From positions 1 to 6,895 of the forward strand of contig JABAYQ010000027.1 in assembly GCA_018608925.1 (NCBI GenBank): a stretch of 6,895 bases of DNA, in the 5' to 3' direction. Position 1 is the stretch's first letter. Each line of letters opens with the position of its first letter. The notes beneath the pieces were generated by a model. It did no database searches and had not been told where the DNA came from. It saw nothing but the letters and a program-made list of their open reading frames with translations. Of this stretch, positions 1 to 6,303 are shown piece after piece. Origin of the DNA: Cryomorphaceae bacterium (GTDB taxonomy: Bacteria; Bacteroidota; Bacteroidia; Flavobacteriales; UBA7312). A program made the translations under genes and the position numbers.

Positions 1-624
1 CAGGCTATGCTTAAGCTTTTGGAGGGAGCGGTTGTTCAAGTTCCACCACAAGGAGGAAGGAAACACCCAGAGCAAAAAATGATTGCTATTGATACAACTA
101 ACATCTTGTTTATTTGTGGAGGTGCTTTTGATGGAATTGATAAAGTAATTGGTAAAAGGCTAAGCGCTCAAGCAATAGGTTATAATTCTAGCAAGAAAGA
201 GAAGTTGGACAAAGAGAATATGTTGCAGTACATAGGTCCTCAAGATTTAAAAGGTTTTGGTCTTATTCCAGAACTTATTGGTCGTTTGCCTGTGCTTACA
301 TACCTTAATCCTCTTGATAAAGTTACCTTAAGATCGATTCTTACAGAACCTAAAAATTCTTTGTGTAAACAATATGTCAAGTTGTTCGAAATGGATGATA
401 CAGAATTAACTTTTGCTCCTGAAGCATTGGACTTTATTGTAGATAAAGCTGTAGAGTTTAAATTAGGAGCAAGGGGTTTGCGTTCTATTTGCGAGGCAAT
501 AATGATTGATGCTATGTTTGATATTCCTTCTTCGGATAAGAAAGGAGAAAAGGTAGAGATTACTCTAGATTATGCTCGTGAGAAAATGCAAATTTCGAAA
601 CTGAAATCTTTAAAAGTAGCATAA
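1..624 (+). CDS. clpX: ATP-dependent Clp protease ATP-binding subunit ClpX, C-terminal part (5' end outside window)
   Basis: This is the C-terminal half of the AAA+ unfoldase that recognises substrates and feeds them to ClpP in the cytoplasm. The frame is open from base 1 (Q-A-M-L-K-L-L-E-G), so the gene runs in from outside the window; the ATG at base 7 is an internal methionine. About 207 residues are visible. They include the AMLKLLEG and GGRKHP segments, a strand ending in [10 protein letters not shown], an IGYNS loop (bases 175-189) where E. coli ClpX has the IGF loop that docks on ClpP, the [13 protein letters not shown] segment, NPLD...IL.EPKN, and the sensor-2 motif GARGLRS (bases 466-486) with its arginine. 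The zinc-binding domain, Walker A/B and pore-1 loop must lie upstream. The gene is convergent with the folA array and ends next to a hairpin terminator. Identity is very secure. Confidence 0.97.
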   Translation, partial: QAMLKLLEGAVVQVPPQGGRKHPEQKMIAIDTTNILFICGGAFDGIDKVIGKRLSAQAIGYNSSKKEKLDKENMLQYIGPQDLKGFGLIPELIGRLPVLTYLNPLDKVTLRSILTEPKNSLCKQYVKLFEMDDTELTFAPEALDFIVDKAVEFKLGARGLRSICEAIMIDAMFDIPSSDKKGEKVEITLDYAREKMQISKLKSLKVA

Positions 625-652
625 AAAAAAAGGAAGCTATTAACTTCCTTTT
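623..652. terminator. Bidirectional intrinsic terminator between convergent clpX and folA
   Basis: Bases 628-636 (AAAAGGAAG) pair perfectly with 644-652 (CTTCCTTTT) around a 7-base loop. On the minus strand the stem is followed by a run of T from the nine A residues at 623-631, a good intrinsic terminator for the folA end of the array. On the plus strand the stem ends in four T, giving a weaker terminator for clpX. It starts inside the clpX stop codon and ends 18 bases before the folA stop. Confidence 0.8.
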
Positions 653-670
653 ACTTGCAATTAGTTCGTT

Positions 671-1168
671 CTATTTTTGATAGACTAAAAAAGTAAAGTC
701 AAAAGCATGTCGGTGATCTGCTTTGTGAGCATTGCTGCTAATTAACTTCCAATCTTCATTCAAATTTTCGAAGTAAGTATCTCCCTCTACTTGAGCGTGA
801 ACTCTAGTTAGGTAGACCTTATCTACTAAATTATTTTCTATAGCATATTTGTAAATCTGACCTCCTCCAATAATAAATGGCTCTTGGTCATTTGCATCAT
901 TAGCTAGTTCTAAAGCTTTTTCAATAGAGTTTACTACCAAACAATTATCCGCCTTAAAGTCAGCGTTTCTAGTAACAATTACATTTGTTCTGTTTGGTAA
1001 TGGCCTGTATTTTTCTGGAATAGATTCGAAGTTTTTTCTTCCCATTATTACAAAATGTTCTTTGGTAGTATCCTTGAAATATTTTAAATCTAAAGGTAAT
1101 ACCCAAGCAAGGTCATTATTTTTTCCAATAACTTTATTTTCGGAAGCTGCTACTATCAATGAAACCAT
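671..1168 (-). CDS. folA: Dihydrofolate reductase
   Basis: This enzyme reduces dihydrofolate to tetrahydrofolate with NADPH, restoring the folate that thymidylate synthase oxidises. The protein has 165 residues, normal for bacterial chromosomal DHFR. Visible features are the N-terminal strand VSLIVAAS, VIGKNNDL leading into the Met20-type loop, W22, the catalytic acid D27 in LPLDLKYFK, the cofactor segment IMGRKNFESIP (41-51), the folate-glutamate-binding R60 in PLPNR, IIGGGQIY (99-106) for NADPH, YLTRVH with T121, and the C-terminal HAFDFTFLVYQK. Residue 21 is Ala where Pro is usual in the P-W pair, and residues 23 and 26 are Val and Leu. The ATG sits one base after the TAA of the preceding reading frame (TAAGATG), implying translational coupling. 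It is the last gene of the array and ends at a terminator. Identity is secure. Confidence 0.96.
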   Translation of the reverse strand: MVSLIVAASENKVIGKNNDLAWVLPLDLKYFKDTTKEHFVIMGRKNFESIPEKYRPLPNRTNVIVTRNADFKADNCLVVNSIEKALELANDANDQEPFIIGGGQIYKYAIENNLVDKVYLTRVHAQVEGDTYFENLNEDWKLISSNAHKADHRHAFDFTFLVYQK

Positions 1169-1169
1169 C

Positions 1170-1481
1170 TTAATTTTTATTTACTTTATAAATTACGTTT
1201 CGTTGAATTAAATAATTATTTATTTCTTCAAAATGTTCCCCTAAATATTCGGGAGGCGAGATTCCTATTCTAGAATATTTCCCTTGTGCTACTAGTTTAG
1301 CAACTGCAGTACAAGTAAATCCTGTTGTTCTAGCCATTGATATAGTATCGTTCTGAAAACGATCTAATAATGTGTATTCGTAATTTGTAGGTTTACCATT
1401 TTCTTTGCCAGCAATTTTAATTCTCATGATAGTAAAGTCGTGTTCTCCTTCTTTAAGTTCCCATTTAGGGAACAGTAACAT
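1170..1481 (-). CDS. Saccharopine/lysine dehydrogenase-like protein, C-terminal fragment in a shifted frame
   Basis: This 103-residue reading frame looks like the tail of the protein encoded by the upstream frame, not an independent gene. It opens with LLFPKWELKEGEHDFTIMRI, which as I recall the family follows directly after the I-D-V/F-T segment that ends the upstream frame. It continues with NYEYTLLDRF, the SMARTTGFTCTAVAKL segment and GISPPEYLGEHFEEINNYL, typical of the C-terminal domain of saccharopine dehydrogenase-like/L-lysine 6-dehydrogenase-like proteins. It overlaps the upstream frame by 17 bases and lies +1 relative to it. The ATG at 1481 has no evident Shine-Dalgarno site, but termination at 1465 could allow reinitiation. 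On its own it has no Rossmann nucleotide-binding part, so independent activity is unlikely. It may be one half of a frameshifted gene, a recoded protein or a true split gene. Confidence 0.8.
   Translation of the reverse strand: MLLFPKWELKEGEHDFTIMRIKIAGKENGKPTNYEYTLLDRFQNDTISMARTTGFTCTAVAKLVAQGKYSRIGISPPEYLGEHFEEINNYLIQRNVIYKVNKN
1457..1473 (-). other. Perfect 6-bp hairpin over the stop codon and candidate +1 shift site of the split dehydrogenase
   Basis: Read on the minus strand, GTTCCC (1473-1468) pairs perfectly with GGGAAC (1462-1457) around the loop TAAAT, which contains the TAA stop (1467-1465) of the upstream frame. The last sense codon is CCC, followed by T, so a peptidyl-tRNA(Pro) could re-pair on CCT one base forward and continue into AAA TGG GAA, the downstream frame. 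The hairpin is seen directly. A role in frameshifting is inference, and it may simply arise from the codons for F-P-K-W-E. Confidence 0.45.
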
Positions 1482-2271
1482 CTATTGGTCGAACTTTTTG
1501 TCCGTTTACATCTATTTCCTCGTAGGAGAAAAATCCGCTTTCTCTTAATACCTTAATATATTCCACACAACCCGGGTATCTTAGAGTCTTCTCAATCATA
1601 TTAGGAATGTGAGACATAGTATCTATTAAAGACCTTAGTCCGTCAGAGTTCCAGCTTTCTAGAGTTCCTATTTCATCAAATGGAATTAACTCTGTGTCTG
1701 ATAACGCTTCTTTAACTATTAGTTGGTGGTGCTGAACATATCTTGCTGGTCGAATATATTCTTCTATTACATCAATAGGAGAGAAGACAGCTTTGTATTC
1801 GTAAGGCCAGTCTCTTTGTTTTGGTAAGCCTCCAACTAAGCATTCGTAATCACTGATTTCCATTTGTAAGTTGTGGTGGGCTAAAATGATATTTCCCATT
1901 CCTGGTGCTACACCACAATCCATTACCGCTACAACACCATGTTTCTTTGCTAGCTCGTCTAATTGAAAAGGATCTTCAGGAAAGAAAGATATATCTACAA
2001 TGTTTTTACCTGCTTTTATAACAGTTTCTAGCATTTTGTAGCCCATAAAACCTGGTACAGCTCCAATAACTAAATCGTATGAAGATACTATTTCTGTTAA
2101 AATTTTATGGTCAGATAAGTCAGCAACTATGGTGTGTATGCCTTTTAACTTTAATTTTTCTAGAGCTTTTTCGTTGATGTCTACAGAGGTAACCTCAAAA
2201 TGAGATTGCAAGTCCATTGCCATTACACCTCCTACTAGTCCTGCTCCTAAAACAATAACTTTCTTTTGCAT
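1465..2271 (-). CDS. Saccharopine dehydrogenase-like / lysine dehydrogenase-like oxidoreductase, N-terminal part (probably frameshifted)
   Basis: This 268-residue frame carries an N-terminal Rossmann fold: KKVIVLGAGLVGGVMAMD has the dinucleotide signature G9-x-G11-x-x-G14, and D31 at the end of the second strand suggests NAD rather than NADP. Then come GAVPGFMGYKML (70-81), NIVDISFFPEDP (90-101), DCGVAPGMGNIIL (118-130), LVGGLPKQRDWPYEYK (145-160), GTLESWNSDGLRSLIDTMSH (202-221) and KTLRYPG (228-234). These fit the saccharopine dehydrogenase family, closest by memory to L-lysine 6-dehydrogenase-like proteins of about 370-390 residues. The substrate is not fixed by sequence. The frame stops early at ...RPIDVTVP, and the expected C-terminal region follows in the +1 frame. 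Its ATG shares one base with the thyA stop (TAATG), so it is translationally coupled to thyA. It may be a pseudogene, a recoded gene or a sequencing artefact. Confidence 0.85.
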   Translation of the reverse strand: MQKKVIVLGAGLVGGVMAMDLQSHFEVTSVDINEKALEKLKLKGIHTIVADLSDHKILTEIVSSYDLVIGAVPGFMGYKMLETVIKAGKNIVDISFFPEDPFQLDELAKKHGVVAVMDCGVAPGMGNIILAHHNLQMEISDYECLVGGLPKQRDWPYEYKAVFSPIDVIEEYIRPARYVQHHQLIVKEALSDTELIPFDEIGTLESWNSDGLRSLIDTMSHIPNMIEKTLRYPGCVEYIKVLRESGFFSYEEIDVNGQKVRPIDVTVP

Positions 2272-3065
2272 TATATCGCTACTTTACCTTTAATATGTGG
2301 ATGTGGATCGTAATCCGTTAATTCGAAATCTTCAATTTTAAAATCAAAAATGGATTTTACGTCTGCATTGATTTTCATTTTAGGAAGTTCTCTTAAGTCT
2401 CTCGACATTTGCAATTCTGTTTGCTCGAAATGATTGCTGTAAATGTGAGCATCACCAAGAGTATGTACAAAGTCACCTACTTCTAGATCGCATACTTGAG
2501 CAACCATCATAGTTAGTAGTGCATAAGATGCAATATTGAAGGGAACTCCTAAAAATATATCGGCACTTCTTTGGTATAATTGACAAGATAGTTTTCCGTC
2601 AGCTACATAAAATTGAAAAAACGCATGGCATGGCGGAAGTGCCATTTGCTCAATTTCTCCAACGTTCCAAGCGCTAACAATAATCCGTCTACTATTAGGG
2701 TTGTTTTTTATTTGGTCAATAATTTGACTAATTTGATCGATGTGTTTTCCGTCAGGAGTCGGCCAGCTTCTCCATTGGTATCCGTAAACATGACCTAGGT
2801 TTCCGTCTTCATCTGCCCATTCGTCCCAGATTCTAACCCCATTATCTTTTAAGTACTTAATGTTGGTATCTCCTTTTAAAAACCAAAGTAACTCATGAAT
2901 TATTGATCTAAGGTGTAGTTTTTTTGTAGTAAGACATGGGAAGCCTTTTGATAAATCAAATCGCATTTGATGACCAAATACACTTTTTGTACCTGTGCCA
3001 GTTCTGTCTTCTTTTAGAGTGCCTTCTTTCATCACTCTATCCATTAAGTCTAAATACTGTTGCAT
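2271..3065 (-). CDS. thyA: Thymidylate synthase (ThyA type)
   Basis: ThyA methylates dUMP to dTMP using 5,10-methylene-THF, releasing dihydrofolate for FolA. The protein has 264 residues, the same length and numbering as the E. coli enzyme. Visible are R21 in the phosphate-binding RTGTGT loop, IWDEWAD (79-85), [11 protein letters not shown] (91-101), the nucleophile C146 in [13 protein letters not shown], and R166, S167 and D169 in [16 protein letters not shown] with N177. [12 protein letters not shown] (201-212) and [14 protein letters not shown] at the C-terminus complete the fold; the last residues close over the active site. All catalytic residues are present, so the enzyme should be active. 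The ATG is 6 bases after the transporter stop, behind an A-rich AAGAAA leader, and the stop overlaps the next ATG. Its place with folA in one array fits their metabolic coupling. Confidence 0.98.
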   Translation of the reverse strand: MQQYLDLMDRVMKEGTLKEDRTGTGTKSVFGHQMRFDLSKGFPCLTTKKLHLRSIIHELLWFLKGDTNIKYLKDNGVRIWDEWADEDGNLGHVYGYQWRSWPTPDGKHIDQISQIIDQIKNNPNSRRIIVSAWNVGEIEQMALPPCHAFFQFYVADGKLSCQLYQRSADIFLGVPFNIASYALLTMMVAQVCDLEVGDFVHTLGDAHIYSNHFEQTELQMSRDLRELPKMKINADVKSIFDFKIEDFELTDYDPHPHIKGKVAI

Positions 3066-3071
3066 TTTCTT

Positions 3072-4742
3072 TTAAATAATCATTCCTACTATTACTGCGG
3101 TAAACAAACACGCCATTGTTCCTGAAACTAAAGAAAGCATTCCTAGTTTAGAAAGGTCTTTGGTTCTTTCAGGAGCCAAAGTTCCTATTCCTGCAATCTG
3201 AATTCCAATAGAAGCGAAGTTAGCAAATCCGCATAAAATATATGTTGCTATTATTACTGATTTGTTTTCAAAAAATTGAGCTCCATTTTTAAGTTCCCCT
3301 AAAGATATGTAGGCTACAAATTCGTTTAACACTATTTTTTCACCTAGTAGTTGCCCTACTAATACGATGTCTTCTTTGCAAACACCCATTAGCCATGTTA
3401 GTGGAGCTAAAGTGTAACCTAAAATAAACTCTAGACTAAATAATTGGTATTGCCCTTTACTTATATCTACAACCCAACTGTTAATTCCTAAAAACTGACC
3501 AATTACATTACCTAAGAAGTAGTTTATCATGGCAATGAATGCAATGAATACTAGTAGCATTGCACCTACATTTACAGCTAGTTTTAACCCTTGTGTTGTT
3601 CCAATGCTTAATGCTTCTAATACATTTGATCCTAAGTCTTGATTAGAAATTTTAATTTCTGAACTTATTTTTTGAGTTTCAGGATATATTATTTTAGATG
3701 CTACAATTGCAGCCGGTGCAGACATTACTGATGCTGCTAAAAGATGTTTTGCGAAAAATAATTGTGTTACTGGGTCATTGCCACCAAGAAAGCCAATGTA
3801 TGCAGCTAATACTCCACCTGCAATAGTTGCCATCCCTCCGCTCATAAGACAAAACAGTTCCGAAAGAGTCATGTTCTTAATGTAAGGTTTGACAAGAAGA
3901 GGAGATTCGGTCTGACCTAAAAATATATTTCCTACAGTAGCCAGACTCTCGGCACCTGAGAGATGAAATAACCTTCTCATTATGCGAGCAAAAAAGAGTA
4001 CTACTTTTTGAAGAATGCCGTAGTAAAACAGCACGCTAGTAATGGCAGAGAAAAAGATTATAGTAGGTAAAACCTGAAAAGCAAAAATGTATCCAAACGA
4101 TTCTGTGTTTTCAATTAAGCCACCAAATAAAAACAAGGAGCCTTCTCTTGTAAAGCCAAGTATTGTTACGAATATAGAGCTTAACCACTCAAATCCGTTT
4201 TGCACAAATGGGACTTTTAAAATGCAGACAGCAAAAATTAATTGCACTAACAGGCCTTTCCATACTACATTCCAGTTAATGTTTCTTCTGTTTCTGCTAA
4301 ATAAAAAACAGATAAATATTAATGTGGCTACACCTAAAATTCCTCTTAATATATCAGAAAGGATATTTTTTTCGCTATTGTTATTGATGAAACTTTCTTT
4401 TTTGAAAGTATAATTTATCTGATTCTCCGTTAGTGTTAAAGATGATTCTTTTAGATTTGTTTGGTAATATCGTATGGTATCAATAGGAAGTTCATAAACA
4501 AGTTTTAGAGTATTGTTTTCAAAACTCCAGTCTCCCATAGCTATTAGAGAGCTCGATTCTATATTGTAGTTGAAAGTTCCGTCTTCAAGAATATAAAATA
4601 AATCGTCAGACCCTATCTTTTTTAAGCTTTCGCTGTTTTCAATTGATGATATGTTTTGAAATTGCCATTTGCCGATAATTTCTTGACTATTGCAATTAAA
4701 CCAAATAAAAAAGGAAAGAAAAAGAGTTAAGGATTTTAGCAT
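3072..4742 (-). CDS. Concentrative nucleoside transporter (NupC/CNT family) with secreted lipocalin-like N-terminal domain
   Basis: The protein (556 residues) is an inner-membrane, cation-coupled nucleoside importer with an unusual N-terminus. Residues 1-20 look like a signal peptide (hydrophobic LTLFLSFFIWF, likely cut after NSQ). Residues 21-117 form a small beta-rich domain beginning EIIGKWQF, with DGTFNY and GDWSFENNTLKLVYE, like lipocalin-like domains. From about 130 the CNT core follows: TM segments near 130-148, 160-178, 218-250, 302-350, 383-412, 436-455 and 495-556. Family motifs are GQTESPLLVKPYI (276-288), MSGGMATIAGGVLAAYIG (300-317), LLGEKIVLNEFVAYISL (465-481; N473 and E474) and CGFANFASIGIQIAGIG (504-520). 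E. coli NupC is about 400 residues, so the extra length is the N-terminal extension. The gene sits 6 bases after the nuclease gene and 6 bases before thyA, suggesting supply of nucleosides for salvage. The exact substrate cannot be read from sequence. Confidence 0.93.
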   Translation of the reverse strand: MLKSLTLFLSFFIWFNCNSQEIIGKWQFQNISSIENSESLKKIGSDDLFYILEDGTFNYNIESSSLIAMGDWSFENNTLKLVYELPIDTIRYYQTNLKESSLTLTENQINYTFKKESFINNNSEKNILSDILRGILGVATLIFICFLFSRNRRNINWNVVWKGLLVQLIFAVCILKVPFVQNGFEWLSSIFVTILGFTREGSLFLFGGLIENTESFGYIFAFQVLPTIIFFSAITSVLFYYGILQKVVLFFARIMRRLFHLSGAESLATVGNIFLGQTESPLLVKPYIKNMTLSELFCLMSGGMATIAGGVLAAYIGFLGGNDPVTQLFFAKHLLAASVMSAPAAIVASKIIYPETQKISSEIKISNQDLGSNVLEALSIGTTQGLKLAVNVGAMLLVFIAFIAMINYFLGNVIGQFLGINSWVVDISKGQYQLFSLEFILGYTLAPLTWLMGVCKEDIVLVGQLLGEKIVLNEFVAYISLGELKNGAQFFENKSVIIATYILCGFANFASIGIQIAGIGTLAPERTKDLSKLGMLSLVSGTMACLFTAVIVGMII

Positions 4743-4748
4743 AAGTAA

Positions 4749-5339
4749 TTAAGATTGCGACCTTTTTTGAATCTCATCTCTTATTTTAGAGGCTAATTCG
4801 TAGTCTTCATTTGAGATAGCTTTATCAAGGTTTTCTTTTAGAGCTGAGTCCGATTCTTTTTCAAAAACATTAGTAGTTTTTTGCAATTGCTGTTCTTCAT
4901 TGCTTGGGTCAATAAAATCTTTGTCTAGCAAGATTCCTGCTTCATCCATTATAGCTTCATAGGTGAAAATGGGAGCATTAAATCTTACAGCTATAGCTAC
5001 AGCATCCGATGTTCGTGCATCCATTTCTATTTCCTTTCCTTCTTTATTTTCCATGTAAATAATAGAAGAGAATATACCGTCGGAATTAATAGAGCTTATA
5101 ACTATTTTTTTAATTTTAATATTAAAGCCTATACACATGCTTTTAAATAAATCATGTGTGATTGGTCGTTGGCTCTTGTATTCTGGGTCAAGAGCAATTG
5201 CTATTGCTTTTGCTTCAAAACTCCCGATAACTATTGGTAATCGTCTTTTTCCAGTTAGCTCAGAAAGTACTAGAGCAAATGCTCCAGTTTGTGTTTGACT
5301 ATTAGACAAGCCAATAATGTCTAGCTGGATTAACTCCAT
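4749..5339 (-). CDS. Bifunctional nuclease family (DUF151/BFN) protein with C-terminal UVR motif
   Basis: The 196-residue soluble protein has two parts. Residues 1-140 match the BFN/DUF151 fold: MELIQLDIIGLS, FALVLSELTGKRRLPIVIG (21-39), EAKAIAIAL (42-50), THDLFKSM (61-68) and the signature ARTSDAVAIAVRFNAPIF (108-125). A polar linker (about 141-166) leads to LKENLDKAISNEDYELASKIRDEIQKR (167-193), which fits the UVR helical-hairpin motif used by UvrB and UvrC to contact each other. DUF151 proteins have been reported to have RNase/DNase activity in plants and mycobacteria, but the bacterial role is poorly settled; nuclease function here is by family only. The ATG follows the etfA TAA with no spacer (TAAATG), so translation is probably coupled. 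DUF151-UVR fusions are, to my memory, common in Bacteroidota. Confidence 0.9.
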   Translation of the reverse strand: MELIQLDIIGLSNSQTQTGAFALVLSELTGKRRLPIVIGSFEAKAIAIALDPEYKSQRPITHDLFKSMCIGFNIKIKKIVISSINSDGIFSSIIYMENKEGKEIEMDARTSDAVAIAVRFNAPIFTYEAIMDEAGILLDKDFIDPSNEEQQLQKTTNVFEKESDSALKENLDKAISNEDYELASKIRDEIQKRSQS

Positions 5340-6296
5340 TTAGTTGTTTTCTTTGAATTTTTTTAAACTATCGATGATTCTTGGTACAACTTCGAAAGCA
5401 TCTCCAATAATTCCGTAATCGGCCGCTTTAAAAAATGGAGCTTCTGGGTCAATGTTTACAGCAACCATAACTTTAGAAGAATTTACTCCAGCTAAATGTT
5501 GAATTGCTCCAGAAATACCAATTGCTATGTATAGATTTGGGGCTATTGCTACTCCAGTTTGCCCTACGTGTTCCGAATGAGGGCGCCATCCAATGTCTGA
5601 GACTGGTTTAGAGCATGCAGTACCTGCGTTTAATAAGTCCGCAAGTTCTTCTACCATATGCCAGTTTTCTGGGCCTTTTAATCCTCTTCCTGCAGAAATA
5701 ACTACTTCCGCTTCCGCAAGACTAACTTTTCCTACAGACTTTTCAAGATTGATTAGCTTAACGCTAGATTCTCCTATGTTTGAAGCAGTGAATGTTTCGC
5801 TGCTTATCGACCCAGGATTTTCTTCTACATAAAATGAATTAGGAGATATAGCGTAAACAACATTTTCTAATTGGCTTTGAGCGTATTCGAATGCTTTTCC
5901 AGAGAAAGATTTCTTTCTTACTTTTAAAGAAGAAGGCACTTCTATTACGTTACTGATAAAAGATGCCTGGCACTGCACTGCTATTTTAGGCCCAATAGGT
6001 TTTCCATAACTACTGTTAGACAGTACTAATGCAACCCCATTTTCTTTTTTATAAACTTGTGAAATAGCTTCAGAAGTAGACTGATTGTCGCAATCTAGCA
6101 AGCTGTTGTCAATACAAATTAATTTTTCGGCACCATACTTTGCAACCGTTTCTTGTTGAGAAGAGCAATCTCCTATCGTAACTGCTATACAGTTTGTTTG
6201 TAGTTCTTGGGCAGTTTTGTAACCGTATGTTAAGGTTTCAAAAGCACTTTTCTTTAATTTCCCTCCTGTGTTTTCTAAAAATATTATAACCGACAT
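5340..6296 (-). CDS. etfA: Electron transfer flavoprotein subunit alpha
   Basis: EtfA pairs with EtfB to form a soluble FAD-carrying heterodimer that takes electrons from acyl-CoA and other dehydrogenases and passes them on, usually to ETF:quinone oxidoreductase. The protein has 318 residues, the usual length. The N-terminal half (1-190) is the less conserved ETF domain, starting SVIIFLENTGGKLKKSAFE. The C-terminal FAD domain is nearly canonical: SAGRGLKGPENW (201-212), ACSKPVSDIGWRPHSEHVGQTG (227-248), NLYIAIGISGAIQHLAG (254-270) and NIDPEAPFFKAADYGIIGDAFEVVP (281-305). It has no ferredoxin or other extension. The ATG is 7 bases after the etfB stop and the stop directly abuts the next ATG, so the alpha and beta subunits are co-expressed. 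Whether it is tied to fatty-acid or amino-acid oxidation is not shown here. Confidence 0.96.
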   Translation of the reverse strand: MSVIIFLENTGGKLKKSAFETLTYGYKTAQELQTNCIAVTIGDCSSQQETVAKYGAEKLICIDNSLLDCDNQSTSEAISQVYKKENGVALVLSNSSYGKPIGPKIAVQCQASFISNVIEVPSSLKVRKKSFSGKAFEYAQSQLENVVYAISPNSFYVEENPGSISSETFTASNIGESSVKLINLEKSVGKVSLAEAEVVISAGRGLKGPENWHMVEELADLLNAGTACSKPVSDIGWRPHSEHVGQTGVAIAPNLYIAIGISGAIQHLAGVNSSKVMVAVNIDPEAPFFKAADYGIIGDAFEVVPRIIDSLKKFKENN

Positions 6297-6303
6297 ATGT
6301 TTC

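Noticed and set aside
7..9. ATG as a start of a short clpX
   Set aside because: The frame is open before it and the residues are mid-domain ClpX; the gene is cut by the window edge.
653..670. Possible small RNA or promoter in the clpX-folA gap
   Set aside because: The gap is only about 46 bases and is mostly explained by the terminator hairpin; no promoter-like motif is seen.
2613..2798. Plus-strand open frame of 61 codons
   Set aside because: It lies wholly inside thyA on the other strand, where the ThyA reading is fully conserved; no family resemblance.
4087..4413. Plus-strand open frame of 108 codons
   Set aside because: It is antisense to the nucleoside transporter core, has no recognisable motif, and looks like a shadow of the low-complexity hydrophobic codons.
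4662..4742. Transporter N-terminus as a lipoprotein signal
   Set aside because: A Cys follows the hydrophobic stretch (I-W-F-N-C), but the preceding residues do not fit a lipobox; cleavage after N-S-Q is more likely, though this is not certain.
5593..5832. Plus-strand open frame of 79 codons
   Set aside because: It is antisense to the conserved FAD-domain region of etfA and shows no protein-like features of its own.
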